From NCBI GenBank assembly GCA_027491075.1, contig JAIXWX010000008.1, positions 62,001-126,000 of the forward strand: a DNA stretch of 64,000 nt, in the 5' to 3' direction. The notes below the pieces were generated by a model, which saw nothing but the letters and a program-made list of their open reading frames with translations, ran no database searches and had not been told where the DNA came from. Positions within the stretch are counted from its first letter, which is position 1, and each line of letters starts with the position of its first letter. The position numbers and the translations under genes are program-made. Below, piece by piece: positions 56,756-64,000 of this stretch. This DNA is from Flavobacteriales bacterium (GTDB lineage Bacteria > Bacteroidota > Bacteroidia > Flavobacteriales_D > Sanyastnellaceae).

Positions 56756-59035
56756 ATGAAAAAAATACTTTTAACACTCTTCAGCCTTTTTCTCTGCTTT
56801 ATTTCTTGGTCGCAGGAAGTAGGGGTTGGTTCTGTTCCTCTTATTGAGGATTGTGGATTTTTCTTCTTGGATAGTGGTATCAGTGCGAATGATTACACTC
56901 CTAATGAAGACTTAACTACCACCATCTGTACAGATGGCACAGGAGAGAATTTCGTCAATATCTACTTCGCGTTCGCCAACCTTGGCAATGGAGATACTCT
57001 TCGCATTTACGATGGGGATGATGCTACGGCACCTTCATTAGGTGTTTTTTGGGGAAATCAATTGAATACTACAAACATCACTTCCTCTGGACCTTGTATT
57101 ACAGTGAACTTTACTTCGAATGATGACCAATCGGTCGGAAGTTTTGGGGCTACTGTGAATTGTGAAGCACCTTGTAACCGCCCCTTCGTTATCGTGAACT
57201 CGAGCCAAGAAGTGCGCAATCCCAGTTTGGTGTGTGTGGGTGAGGAAATTACCTTGGATGCAAGTCCAACACAGTTCTTTGGAGATGCAGGTCTATCCAC
57301 TTGGGAATGGAATTTTGACGATGGAACGACGGACAATACATCTTGGCCTACAGTCACTCACTCATTTGATACACCAGGCGCCTACAAAATAGAACTTTCA
57401 GTTACTGATAACACGGGATGTGAAAGTGGGAACTTCATTACGGAGCTTATTTTTGTGGCGACTATTCCACAAGTAACAACGTCTATTGAAGATCCATTCG
57501 TTTGCACTGGTCAGGAGGTAGAGTTGATAGGAGAGGCTACTCCAGTAACTTATACCGATCTCCCTGATGGAAATTTCGGCGAGCCGATTTTCGTGCCGGA
57601 TGATCAGAACCAATGTTTTGCAAGTACTCTTACCTATCAAGCCTTTTCACCGGGCTCGTCATTATTGAATGTTGATCAGTTACTGGGAATAAACGTGAAT
57701 TTTGAGCACAGTTATATGGGAGATTTGGTCATCTCTATCATTTGTCCTGATGGTTCTGCCGTGGTTCTGCATCAACAAAATGGCGGTGGTACCTATCTTG
57801 GCGAACCTGTAGATGTGGAGGGGAGTGATGAGCCTGGAATTGGGTACGATTACACGTGGAGTCCGACTGCGACTAACGGGACATGGGCTGAAAACTCAGG
57901 TGGTACTCTGGAGCCCGGAACTTATGAATCAGCTAACAGCTTATCAGGTTTAGAAGGATGTCCCTTGAATGGAGAGTGGCAATTGGAGATTTGCGACTTG
58001 TTTGGAGCTGACAATGGATTTGTTTTTGGTTGGTCGATTGATTTTGATCCATCCTTGTATCCTGATATCATTTCTTTCACACCTTCTATTGGTATTGGTC
58101 CTGATTCAACATTTTGGTCTGGAAATGCGTTCTCTTCCTTGACCCCCAATATGGACACGGTTGCATTTACCATCGATCAGCCTGGAATCTACACCTATAC
58201 ATACAATGTGTTTGATAGCTTTGGATGCACGCATACTTATACCGAAACAGTGGAGGTATATCCAGGGCCACAGATCAATGCAGGTGACGATATTTTGTTT
58301 TGTGGTGAGCCGGTGGATGTTGAGGGTACGCTGCTAAATCCTGTTGGAGGTGTAAACTATACCTACTCATGGGGCCCGGCATCATCGGTAGTTGCAACTA
58401 ACGGAATTAACTCTACTGTCGACCAAGCTTTAGAAACGACCTCCATTTATTTTTCGGTAGTACCATCTACCGATCCTCAATGTATAGTCAGTGATACTTT
58501 ACTGGCAATTGTTCCATTAGTGCCTCCTACATGGCCTTTAGACTCGTTGGAATTCTGTTCTGGCTTTGGACTAGAGCTAGTTCCTGATACCTTGACCAAT
58601 GACTATGAGTATATATGGACGTATGCAGATCGTTTAGATACAATCCCATGGCAGATCGCCGAAACACAAGTCATCATTCCTGAAGCTACAGGTTATTATT
58701 ATTTGACTTTGGTAGAACCTTTGTGCGGTAAGTCTTCCATCACGCCATACTTTGTCTTAATGAAACCATGTGCTATTCGAGTACCTAACGTTTTTTCTCC
58801 CAATGGTGATAGCAAAAATGACAACTTCATTGTAGAGGGAATTCGTGAGTTTGATAACTCCACGGTTCAGATTTTCAATCGCTGGGGAACGTTGGTTTAT
58901 GAGAATGCAGACTATAAGAACACTTGGTCACCTGAAGAAAGTGAAATTCCAGATGGAGTTTATTACTACATCGTTGGAATCAACAAGCCTTCAGGCTTGG
59001 AGTATTTTAAAGGAGAGTTGACAATTCTTCGATAG
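56756..59035 (+). CDS. T9SS type B-sorted protein with CUB-like, PKD and P-domain-like modules
   Basis: A 759-residue secreted protein starting at ATG 56756 (a longer frame from 56708 would bury the signal). Signal peptide cleavage is near SWSQE. A CUB-like domain covers about 25-135 (DTLRIYDGDDAT). A PKD domain (about 155-235) has WEWNFDDGTTDNT and YKIELSVTDNTGC. A proprotein-convertase P-domain-like unit follows (about 285-425: FEHSYMGDLVISIICPDGSA, NGEWQLEICDLFG). The C-terminal 85 residues (VPNVFSPNGDSKNDNF to LTILR) are a type B sorting domain. No PorP/SprF gene is adjacent. Confidence 0.85.
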   Translation: MKKILLTLFSLFLCFISWSQEVGVGSVPLIEDCGFFFLDSGISANDYTPNEDLTTTICTDGTGENFVNIYFAFANLGNGDTLRIYDGDDATAPSLGVFWGNQLNTTNITSSGPCITVNFTSNDDQSVGSFGATVNCEAPCNRPFVIVNSSQEVRNPSLVCVGEEITLDASPTQFFGDAGLSTWEWNFDDGTTDNTSWPTVTHSFDTPGAYKIELSVTDNTGCESGNFITELIFVATIPQVTTSIEDPFVCTGQEVELIGEATPVTYTDLPDGNFGEPIFVPDDQNQCFASTLTYQAFSPGSSLLNVDQLLGINVNFEHSYMGDLVISIICPDGSAVVLHQQNGGGTYLGEPVDVEGSDEPGIGYDYTWSPTATNGTWAENSGGTLEPGTYESANSLSGLEGCPLNGEWQLEICDLFGADNGFVFGWSIDFDPSLYPDIISFTPSIGIGPDSTFWSGNAFSSLTPNMDTVAFTIDQPGIYTYTYNVFDSFGCTHTYTETVEVYPGPQINAGDDILFCGEPVDVEGTLLNPVGGVNYTYSWGPASSVVATNGINSTVDQALETTSIYFSVVPSTDPQCIVSDTLLAIVPLVPPTWPLDSLEFCSGFGLELVPDTLTNDYEYIWTYADRLDTIPWQIAETQVIIPEATGYYYLTLVEPLCGKSSITPYFVLMKPCAIRVPNVFSPNGDSKNDNFIVEGIREFDNSTVQIFNRWGTLVYENADYKNTWSPEESEIPDGVYYYIVGINKPSGLEYFKGELTILR

Positions 59036-59055
59036 AATATGATTACAAGAACTTC

Positions 59056-59084
59056 AAGGGACGCCTACAGGCGTCCCTTTTTTT
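59056..59084 (+). terminator. Terminator after the T9SS type B gene
   Basis: AAGGGACGCC-TACA-GGCGTCCCTT perfect 10-bp hairpin followed by TTTTT. The following helicase gene's ATG is only 14 bases beyond the T-run. Confidence 0.9.
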
Positions 59085-59097
59085 GCACCTTTGTTCC

Positions 59098-60972
59098 ATG
59101 ACAAATGCTATTTCCTATCTCGGTCGAATGGCCGAGTGGCTTCGAACAGAACAACAAGAAGATCTTCTCATTCACGAAGCAGGACTGAAGTCAAAAAGCA
59201 TTCAAAGCCGAAAAGAGGCAGGGATCACTTGGTATCCCTTGAAAGTAAATGAAACTGGTTTTGGTATTGGATCTTATCCATTTATCGTGGTGGAGCGCCC
59301 TGTTGATCGCCACAGACATGCTTTTCAATCTGGGTCACCTGTTTCTCTTTTTAGCAATCAAGAAGGAAACATGGAATGCTCTATTCAAGGAATAATTGGT
59401 TATGTGGATGAAGAGCGCATGAAAATTTCTTTTTATCTAGATGAACTGCCTGATTGGATAGATGATGGGAAAATCGGTGTTAACTTATTATTTGACACCA
59501 AAACTTACGACGAAATGTTTCGCGCTTTAAATGTGGTGATCAATGCTGAGAAGGGAAGAATTAAAGAGCTTCGAGAGTTGCTTTTTCTTGAGAGAAAATC
59601 GGAATTTTTAGTACTACCGAATATTCATTCGGTCGGCTTGAATGATTCACAAAATAAGGCGCTTCAAGATATTGTCGCTGCCGAGGACCTGGCTGTAGTT
59701 CATGGACCTCCAGGAACTGGGAAGACAACGACCTTGGTGGCTGCAATCGACATGATGGCCTCTGAGGGAAAGAAGCTACTGGTGTGCGCTCCGAGTAATG
59801 CGGCTGTGGATCATCTAACTCGATCCATCGCGGCCAAGGGAATTAAAGTCGTCCGAATTGGAAATTTAGCCAAAGTAGAAGAGCAAACTACAGGCTATAC
59901 AATAGATGTACTTCTGGCAAAAGAGAAGGAGTTCAAAAGAATTAGGGAGCTCAAGAAACAAGCAACAGAGCTCCGAAAAATGGGAGGAAAGTACAAACGC
60001 AGTTTCGGAAAGGAAGAGGCAGAACAAAGAAAACTTCTTTTTCAAGAGGCAAAAAATCTAAACCGTGAAGCACGAGAATTAGAATCCTACTTGGTAAGTA
60101 AAATTTTGGAGGAGTCACCAGTAATAACCTCTACTTTAATCGGTAGTACACACGAATTTATTAGAGACATTGACTATGATGTTGTGGTCATAGATGAGGC
60201 TGGTCAAGCTCTAGAAGCTGCTTGTTGGGTGCCTATTCTAAAAGGAAAGAAAGTTGTTTTAGCGGGAGATCCATTCCAGCTACCTCCAACAGTGAAGAGC
60301 AGAGAAGCGGCTCAAAAAGGTCTTTCTAAAACAATGTTGGAAAGGCTGGTATCAAACTTTGATCGTGTTAACCTTCTAGAGGTGCAATACAGAATGCATG
60401 AAGACATTATGATGTTTTCCAATGACCAGTTTTATTCAGGTAGATTAAAAGCCCACGTTTCGAACGCTGGACATTTGAATTTTGACGGTGATAAACCGCT
60501 GGAATTTTTGGATACTGCTGGGTGTGGCTATGAGGAAATGGAAGGGGAGGACTCGGAGTCGCGACAGAATATTGAGGAAGCCAAATTGATCATGCGCCAC
60601 TTTGAAAGATGGAGGCATTTGGCCAAGGGCGATGAAAGCATAGCGGTCATTTCTCCCTATCGTGCTCAAGTCAAAGCATTGGAGGAGTTGTTTTCTTCAG
60701 TTCCCAATGTCACAGTGAATACGATAGATTCGTTTCAAGGACAAGAAAGAGATGTGGTGTACATTTCGTTGGTACGTTCAAACGAGAAACAGGAAATAGG
60801 TTTTTTGAAGGACTACAGGCGAATGAATGTTGCGATGACTAGGGCTAGAAAAAAACTTGTCGTCATTGGTGATAGTGCCACGTTAGCATCTGATAAGTTC
60901 TATCGGGAGTTTATTGATTTTACAGAAAAGAAAGGTGCTTATTTTTCAGCATGGGAGTATTATGAAGGTTAA
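59098..60972 (+). CDS. DNA2/NAM7-like superfamily 1 helicase (IGHMBP2-like)
   Basis: A 624-residue SF1B-type helicase like IGHMBP2/SMUBP-2, expected to unwind DNA or RNA with ATP. An N-terminal beta-barrel-like region (about 50-160) is followed by Walker A HGPPGTGKTTTLVAA (about 203-212), Walker B VVVIDEAGQALEAA, LAGDPFQLPPT, and late motifs VNTIDSFQGQERDVVYISL and YRRMNVAMTRARKKLVVIGD. The start is ATG 59098; a TTG at 59083 lies in the terminator. Substrate and biological role are unknown. Confidence 0.9.
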   Translation: MTNAISYLGRMAEWLRTEQQEDLLIHEAGLKSKSIQSRKEAGITWYPLKVNETGFGIGSYPFIVVERPVDRHRHAFQSGSPVSLFSNQEGNMECSIQGIIGYVDEERMKISFYLDELPDWIDDGKIGVNLLFDTKTYDEMFRALNVVINAEKGRIKELRELLFLERKSEFLVLPNIHSVGLNDSQNKALQDIVAAEDLAVVHGPPGTGKTTTLVAAIDMMASEGKKLLVCAPSNAAVDHLTRSIAAKGIKVVRIGNLAKVEEQTTGYTIDVLLAKEKEFKRIRELKKQATELRKMGGKYKRSFGKEEAEQRKLLFQEAKNLNREARELESYLVSKILEESPVITSTLIGSTHEFIRDIDYDVVVIDEAGQALEAACWVPILKGKKVVLAGDPFQLPPTVKSREAAQKGLSKTMLERLVSNFDRVNLLEVQYRMHEDIMMFSNDQFYSGRLKAHVSNAGHLNFDGDKPLEFLDTAGCGYEEMEGEDSESRQNIEEAKLIMRHFERWRHLAKGDESIAVISPYRAQVKALEELFSSVPNVTVNTIDSFQGQERDVVYISLVRSNEKQEIGFLKDYRRMNVAMTRARKKLVVIGDSATLASDKFYREFIDFTEKKGAYFSAWEYYEG

Positions 60973-60973
60973 T

Positions 60974-60981
60974 TATATTTG
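60974..60981 (+). promoter_or_regulatory. -7 promoter element for the following lipoprotein gene
   Basis: TATATTTG fits TAnnTTTG; it lies 12 bases before the ATG at 60994 and overlaps a TTG that would add five residues. Confidence 0.45.
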
Positions 60982-60993
60982 AGAAAAAAAAGG

Positions 60994-61890
60994 ATGCAAG
61001 TGTTCTATCGATTTTTTGCGCTCCTTGCGTGCGTGATAGTCTTAAGTTGTGGAAAAGAAGACGAAGGGCAAGCTGTCCCGACTACGAATCAACCCACTCC
61101 GAGACTCATATTTAAGTTTAAGTTTGATTCAACTCAAGTTCGACTTAATAACTTAGGTCAAACAGCAAGCATTCCTGCAGGTCATGCAGGACAAAGTCCA
61201 GATTTTCATGGTATCAGCGCACATTACATTGAAATGATTACCACCCCATTTACCCAAATTGGCCAAGGTGAAGTGCTTTTTATTGGACCGGAAACCACTG
61301 CTGGAGGGCCATCTGCAATAGATATTTCCCAATCGGTAATTGTAGATGAAGGTGAAACATTCATGAGTTTTCCTCTTAGCAGTATTTCGCCAGGTTCCTA
61401 CGAATACATTCGGGTTTCGTTGTCCTATCAAAACTATGATATAGAGTTCTCTTCGAGTGGTATCGATTTTACTGGAAGGCTTGCGAGTTTTGTGGGATTC
61501 AATAACTATATTTCTTCTTATAAGATCAATACGCAAACGGTGGCATTGAACGATGATCGTTTGCAGGGATATTGGGGATTAGAAGTGCCCGTTCCCTTTT
61601 CCGATACTATTGTCTTTACTGGTCAGGCGCCAGCAGGAGCAACCACGGTACCAAATCCCTTAGCTGGCACCTCTGCTATACCTGCGGGTTCTTGCGTGGT
61701 AACAGGCTCCTTTGATGGAGATTTAACCATCACCGGAAACGAAACAGAGGATATAGTAGTTACACTTTCTTTAAGTACGAATAAGAGCTTTGAATGGTTA
61801 GATACCAATGGAGATGGAAAGTTTCAACCGCCTGGTGAAACAGTAGTGGATATGGGGCTAAGAGGTTTAATTGCTATCCGTGAAGACTAG
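60994..61890 (+). CDS. Predicted lipoprotein of unknown function
   Basis: A 298-residue predicted lipoprotein (MQVFYRFFALLACVIVLSC, Cys19, then GKEDEGQ). The mature part is beta-rich and resembles the uncharacterised Bacteroidetes surface lipoproteins: RLIFKFKFDSTQVRLNNLGQ, PSPAG-type loops, a central SPGSYEYIRVSLSYQNYDIE strand pair and a C-terminal FEWLDTNGDGKFQPPGE that resembles a dockerin/EF-hand-like Ca site. I recognise no named family. It follows the helicase gene but has its own promoter element. It overlaps the convergent small membrane gene by 4 bases. Confidence 0.65.
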   Translation: MQVFYRFFALLACVIVLSCGKEDEGQAVPTTNQPTPRLIFKFKFDSTQVRLNNLGQTASIPAGHAGQSPDFHGISAHYIEMITTPFTQIGQGEVLFIGPETTAGGPSAIDISQSVIVDEGETFMSFPLSSISPGSYEYIRVSLSYQNYDIEFSSSGIDFTGRLASFVGFNNYISSYKINTQTVALNDDRLQGYWGLEVPVPFSDTIVFTGQAPAGATTVPNPLAGTSAIPAGSCVVTGSFDGDLTITGNETEDIVVTLSLSTNKSFEWLDTNGDGKFQPPGETVVDMGLRGLIAIRED

Positions 61891-62276
61891 TCAAAGTCTT
61901 CAGGATTATTTCGAACAACTTTTACACGCGCTCCAAAGAGAGCATTAGCAATGCTGATAATCAGGGAAAGCCAGAGGGCTGGCCAAAATCCATCTACTCG
62001 AAATTGATTGTTTGGAATAATTTCTTTCGCTAACAAAATGATCAAAGCATTGATCACGAGAAGAAAAAGTCCGAAACTAAATAGGGTTGCCGGGATTGTT
62101 AAAAACACAATTAATGGCTTAACGAAGGTATTGAGAAGTGCCAATACTAAAGCAGTAACAATTGCAATCCATGGTGCACTAAAAGAAACACCATCAATCC
62201 ACCAATCCCCAACGAGTAAGGCGAGGGCGGTGACCATCATCTCTAACACATGTTTTTTTAATTTGTCCTCTGTCAT
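61887..62276 (-). CDS. Four-helix membrane protein (PF04020-type, annotated 'phage holin family')
   Basis: A 129-residue inner-membrane protein with four hydrophobic segments: about 12-30, 34-55, 60-85 and 100-118 (WPALWLSLIISIANALFGAR). It has LNTFVKPLIVFLTIPATLFSFGLF, characteristic of the PF04020 family. Such proteins are widespread bacterial chromosomal proteins; the holin label is historical and no phage gene is near. The ATG is 4 bases after a TAGATTTG promoter-like element, another near-leaderless case. Function unknown. Confidence 0.85.
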   Translation of the reverse strand: MTEDKLKKHVLEMMVTALALLVGDWWIDGVSFSAPWIAIVTALVLALLNTFVKPLIVFLTIPATLFSFGLFLLVINALIILLAKEIIPNNQFRVDGFWPALWLSLIISIANALFGARVKVVRNNPEDFD

Positions 62277-62280
62277 GGGA

Positions 62281-62288
62281 CAAATCTA
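62281..62288 (-). promoter_or_regulatory. -7 promoter element close to the holin-like gene start
   Basis: Minus-strand TAGATTTG fits TAnnTTTG and lies 4 bases before the ATG at 62276. Confidence 0.35.
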
Positions 62289-62336
62289 TGTGAAAAAAGG
62301 GCAATAACTTCTTTAGAAAACCAAGAACTCTGATGG

Positions 62337-62344
62337 TAATTTTG
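62337..62344 (+). promoter_or_regulatory. -7 promoter element for the FSA/transaldolase gene
   Basis: TAATTTTG fits TAnnTTTG and lies 16 bases before the ATG at 62361. Confidence 0.55.
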
Positions 62345-62360
62345 TAGCAAAATAGAACCT

Positions 62361-63029
62361 ATGAAATTCTTCATCGATACAGCGAACTTAGATCAAATTA
62401 AAGAAGCACACGAACTGGGAGTTTTGGATGGCGTTACTACCAATCCAAGCTTGATGGCCAAAGAGGGTATTTCTGGCAAACAGCGCGTCAATCAGCACTA
62501 TGTTGATATATGCAATATTGTGGGCGAAGGCGATGTTTCGGCCGAAGTTATATCAACGGATTTGGCAGGTATGATAAAAGAGGGAGAGGAGTTGGCCGCG
62601 TTGCATCCCAATATCGTTGTCAAGGTTCCGATGATCAAGGACGGTGTGAAAGCACTGAAGTATTTTTCAGACAAAGGCATACGCACCAACTGTACCTTAG
62701 TTTTCTCAGCAGGTCAGGCATTGTTGGCTGCCAAAGCTGGAGCTTCCTATGTTTCTCCTTTTATCGGTCGCTTGGATGATGTTTCTACCGATGGTCTAGA
62801 ACTCATTGAGCAAATCAGAGTGATTTATGACAATTATGGCTTTGACACGGAGATTCTAGCTGCATCTGTTCGTCATCCTATGCACATCATCAAGTGCGCT
62901 GAAATTGGCGCTGACGTGATGACAGGACCGTTGAGTGCGATCATGGCATTGCTGAAGCACCCTTTGACGGACTCTGGATTGGCACAGTTTCTTGCAGATC
63001 ATAAGAAAGCGGAAGAAGCAGCAAAGTAA
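62361..63029 (+). CDS. fsa: Transaldolase/fructose-6-phosphate aldolase-like protein
   Basis: A 222-residue class I aldolase of the small transaldolase/FSA type. It has [21 protein letters not shown] and [12 protein letters not shown] at the N-terminus, the Schiff-base Lys88 in [14 protein letters not shown], and [20 protein letters not shown]. Members interconvert pentose-phosphate pathway sugars or cleave fructose-6-phosphate; the short type in Bacteroidetes is usually transaldolase. The YrdC-type gene abuts its stop. Confidence 0.92.
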   Translation: MKFFIDTANLDQIKEAHELGVLDGVTTNPSLMAKEGISGKQRVNQHYVDICNIVGEGDVSAEVISTDLAGMIKEGEELAALHPNIVVKVPMIKDGVKALKYFSDKGIRTNCTLVFSAGQALLAAKAGASYVSPFIGRLDDVSTDGLELIEQIRVIYDNYGFDTEILAASVRHPMHIIKCAEIGADVMTGPLSAIMALLKHPLTDSGLAQFLADHKKAEEAAK

Positions 63030-63665
63030 TTGAATGAGTTGATTGAAATATTTCCGGACAACATCGACCGCCGAAAGCTACAAAAGGTGGTCGATGTTCT
63101 GAAGGCTGGCGGAACTGTAATATATCCCACAGATACTGTGTATACTTTGGGTTGTGCGCTTTCCTCTCAAAAAGGACTCGAGAAAGTGTCGAAGCTGAAA
63201 GGCGTCAAGTTGGAGAAAGCTCGATTTTCTATTGTTTGCGCAGACCTATCCCATATTTCTGATTTCAGCCAACCGGTTTCTAATCCTGTATTTAAATTGA
63301 TGAAGCGATTGCTGCCAGGATCATTTACATTCATTCTCGAGGCCAATCGCAATGTTCCAAGAATTTTCGCAGCCAATCGCAAAACGATAGGCATACGTGT
63401 TCCTGATCATCCAGTTTGCATAGAATTGGTACGGATGCTGGGCGAACCGCTGGTTTCGACGTCAATCCACGACGAGGATGAAATTTTAGAATATTCCGTT
63501 TATGCCTCAGACATCTATGAGAAGTGGGGAGAGAAAGTGGAATGCGTCATCGATAGTGGGCCTGGAGGCTTGATTCCCTCTACTGTATTGGACTGTACTA
63601 CAGGAACTGCCGAGGTCATTCGCCATGGCAAAGGGATAGAATTGGTCCATGAGCTCTTTGATTGA
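63030..63665 (+). CDS. YrdC/YciO/Sua5-family protein (non-ATG start)
   Basis: A 211-residue protein of the Sua5/YciO/YrdC family, whose best-known members make threonylcarbamoyl-AMP for the t6A modification of tRNA. It has the fold opening AGGTVIYPTDTVYTLGCAL, the nucleotide site region (KLKGVKLEKARFSIVCADLS), LLPGSFTFILEANRNVP and TIGIRVPDHPV. The apparent start is a TTG at 63030 directly after the upstream TAA; TTG 63039 is an alternative and no ATG is available. It may be the YciO type rather than TsaC. It is co-transcribed with the aldolase gene. Confidence 0.85.
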   Translation: MNELIEIFPDNIDRRKLQKVVDVLKAGGTVIYPTDTVYTLGCALSSQKGLEKVSKLKGVKLEKARFSIVCADLSHISDFSQPVSNPVFKLMKRLLPGSFTFILEANRNVPRIFAANRKTIGIRVPDHPVCIELVRMLGEPLVSTSIHDEDEILEYSVYASDIYEKWGEKVECVIDSGPGGLIPSTVLDCTTGTAEVIRHGKGIELVHELFD

Positions 63666-63752
63666 TAACATTCTTTCGTTCGCAAGTTTCCCATTTTTTT
63701 AATAAACAATATTTGGCTGGGTTTTACTTTGTTCACGGTAAAGTCTGTCCAA

Positions 63753-64000
63753 ATGAAAATTTTGAAAATCATCGGTTTAGTGGCCATGCTATTTTGCGTA
63801 AGCGAGGTAAGCGCCCAAGAACCTACTGCGCTCTATGATAAAACCGCCATCTACAATGAAGGAGTGGGGCTTTTTGATCATGAAAAATATGTAGCCGCAA
63901 AACAGAAGTTTGAGGAATACATCGCTTTGGAAAAAGATCCTCAGCATGCTTTAAGGGTGAATGCAGAATATTACAAAGGCATTTGTGCCTTGTATTTGCA
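63753..64000 (+). CDS. TPR-repeat protein, N-terminal part only
   Basis: The first 82 codons of an exported protein. Signal peptide MKILKIIGLVAMLFCVSEVS with cleavage near SAQE. The mature part starts a TPR-like helical pair (AIYNEGVGLFDHEKYVAAKQ, KFEEYIALEKD, ALRVNAEYYKGICALYL). It resembles the long outer-membrane-associated TPR proteins found in Bacteroidetes. The frame stays open to the window end, so length and C-terminal domains are unknown. Confidence 0.75.
   Translation, partial: MKILKIIGLVAMLFCVSEVSAQEPTALYDKTAIYNEGVGLFDHEKYVAAKQKFEEYIALEKDPQHALRVNAEYYKGICALYL

Noticed and set aside
59083-59097. TTG start for the helicase gene
   Set aside because: It lies in the T-run of a terminator; the ATG at 59098 is the better start.
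61887-62276. Phage remnant suggested by the 'holin' label
   Set aside because: No integrase, capsid, tail or lysin genes nearby; PF04020 proteins are common chromosomal membrane proteins.
1-64000. CRISPR array, insertion sequence or integron
   Set aside because: I found no direct-repeat/spacer array, no transposase or integrase frame and no terminal inverted repeats.

Overview
The window is a stretch of ordinary-looking chromosome from a member of the Bacteroidota, most likely a marine or freshwater Flavobacteriales of the Cryomorphaceae/Schleiferiaceae type. The evidence is: three proteins with type IX secretion (T9SS) C-terminal sorting domains, a PorP/SprF protein, a PorE-like envelope protein, a bacillithiol-type BshB1 deacetylase, a KDPG-type DAHP synthase fused to chorismate mutase, a DnaJ with a halved zinc finger, and repeated TAnnTTTG (-7) promoter elements of the Bacteroidetes sigma factor. 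The genus assignment is inference only. Genes are tightly packed on both strands with many 4-nt ATGA overlaps. No gap between genes exceeds 300 bases; the largest (3874-4140) shows nothing recognisable. I see no insertion sequence, prophage or CRISPR array.

Layout. 1-7.6 kb: envelope and housekeeping genes (LysM/M23 peptidase, bshB1, a glycosyltransferase, tRNA-His, DUF1003, VanY-like carboxypeptidase, trxB, RluA-type pseudouridine synthase, panB). 7.7-16.3 kb: a seven-gene plus-strand operon that is the most unusual part. It encodes two small lipoproteins resembling the DUF1549/DUF4214 type, a Tat-exported DUF1501-like protein, a cytochrome-c-like lipoprotein with a CX4CH motif, a small lipoprotein, a 1158-residue T9SS-secreted repeat protein and a PorP/SprF protein. 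16.4-21 kb: murA (Asp in place of the catalytic Cys), a TlpA-like thioredoxin, grpE-dnaJ and a lipoprotein. 20.9-27.1 kb: phenylacetyl-CoA epoxidase genes. paaBCD and paaA lie on the minus strand but are separated by an opposite-strand cassette of three rhodaneses, a thioredoxin and a sterol-desaturase-like protein; paaE is divergent from paaA.

27-39 kb: Uup-type ABC-F ATPase, ElaA-like acetyltransferase, DinB-like protein, O-antigen-ligase-like protein, an E2 acyltransferase, a TPR/PD40/OmpA-like (PorE-like) protein, a DnaQ-type exonuclease, two glycosyltransferases and FtsE. 38.5-45.2 kb: a beta-barrel protein, an SPFH lipoprotein, a pair of M16 peptidases (one with a degenerate zinc site) and histidine ammonia-lyase. 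45.2-50.8 kb: a SprB-repeat T9SS protein with a CXXCH motif, a sugar-phosphate transferase, a lipoprotein and a Gfo/Idh/MocA oxidoreductase. 50.9-64 kb: pcm, an OmpA protein, an FAH hydrolase, the DAHP synthase-chorismate mutase fusion, tRNA-Leu and tRNA-Lys, a GNAT-like protein, a second T9SS type B protein, a DNA2/NAM7-type helicase, a lipoprotein, a small membrane protein, transaldolase/FSA, a YrdC-type protein and the start of a TPR protein.

Working together: much of the window concerns the cell surface, namely T9SS cargo and components, exported haem-motif proteins, periplasmic thiol chemistry and polysaccharide synthesis. The rest is core metabolism and proteostasis.
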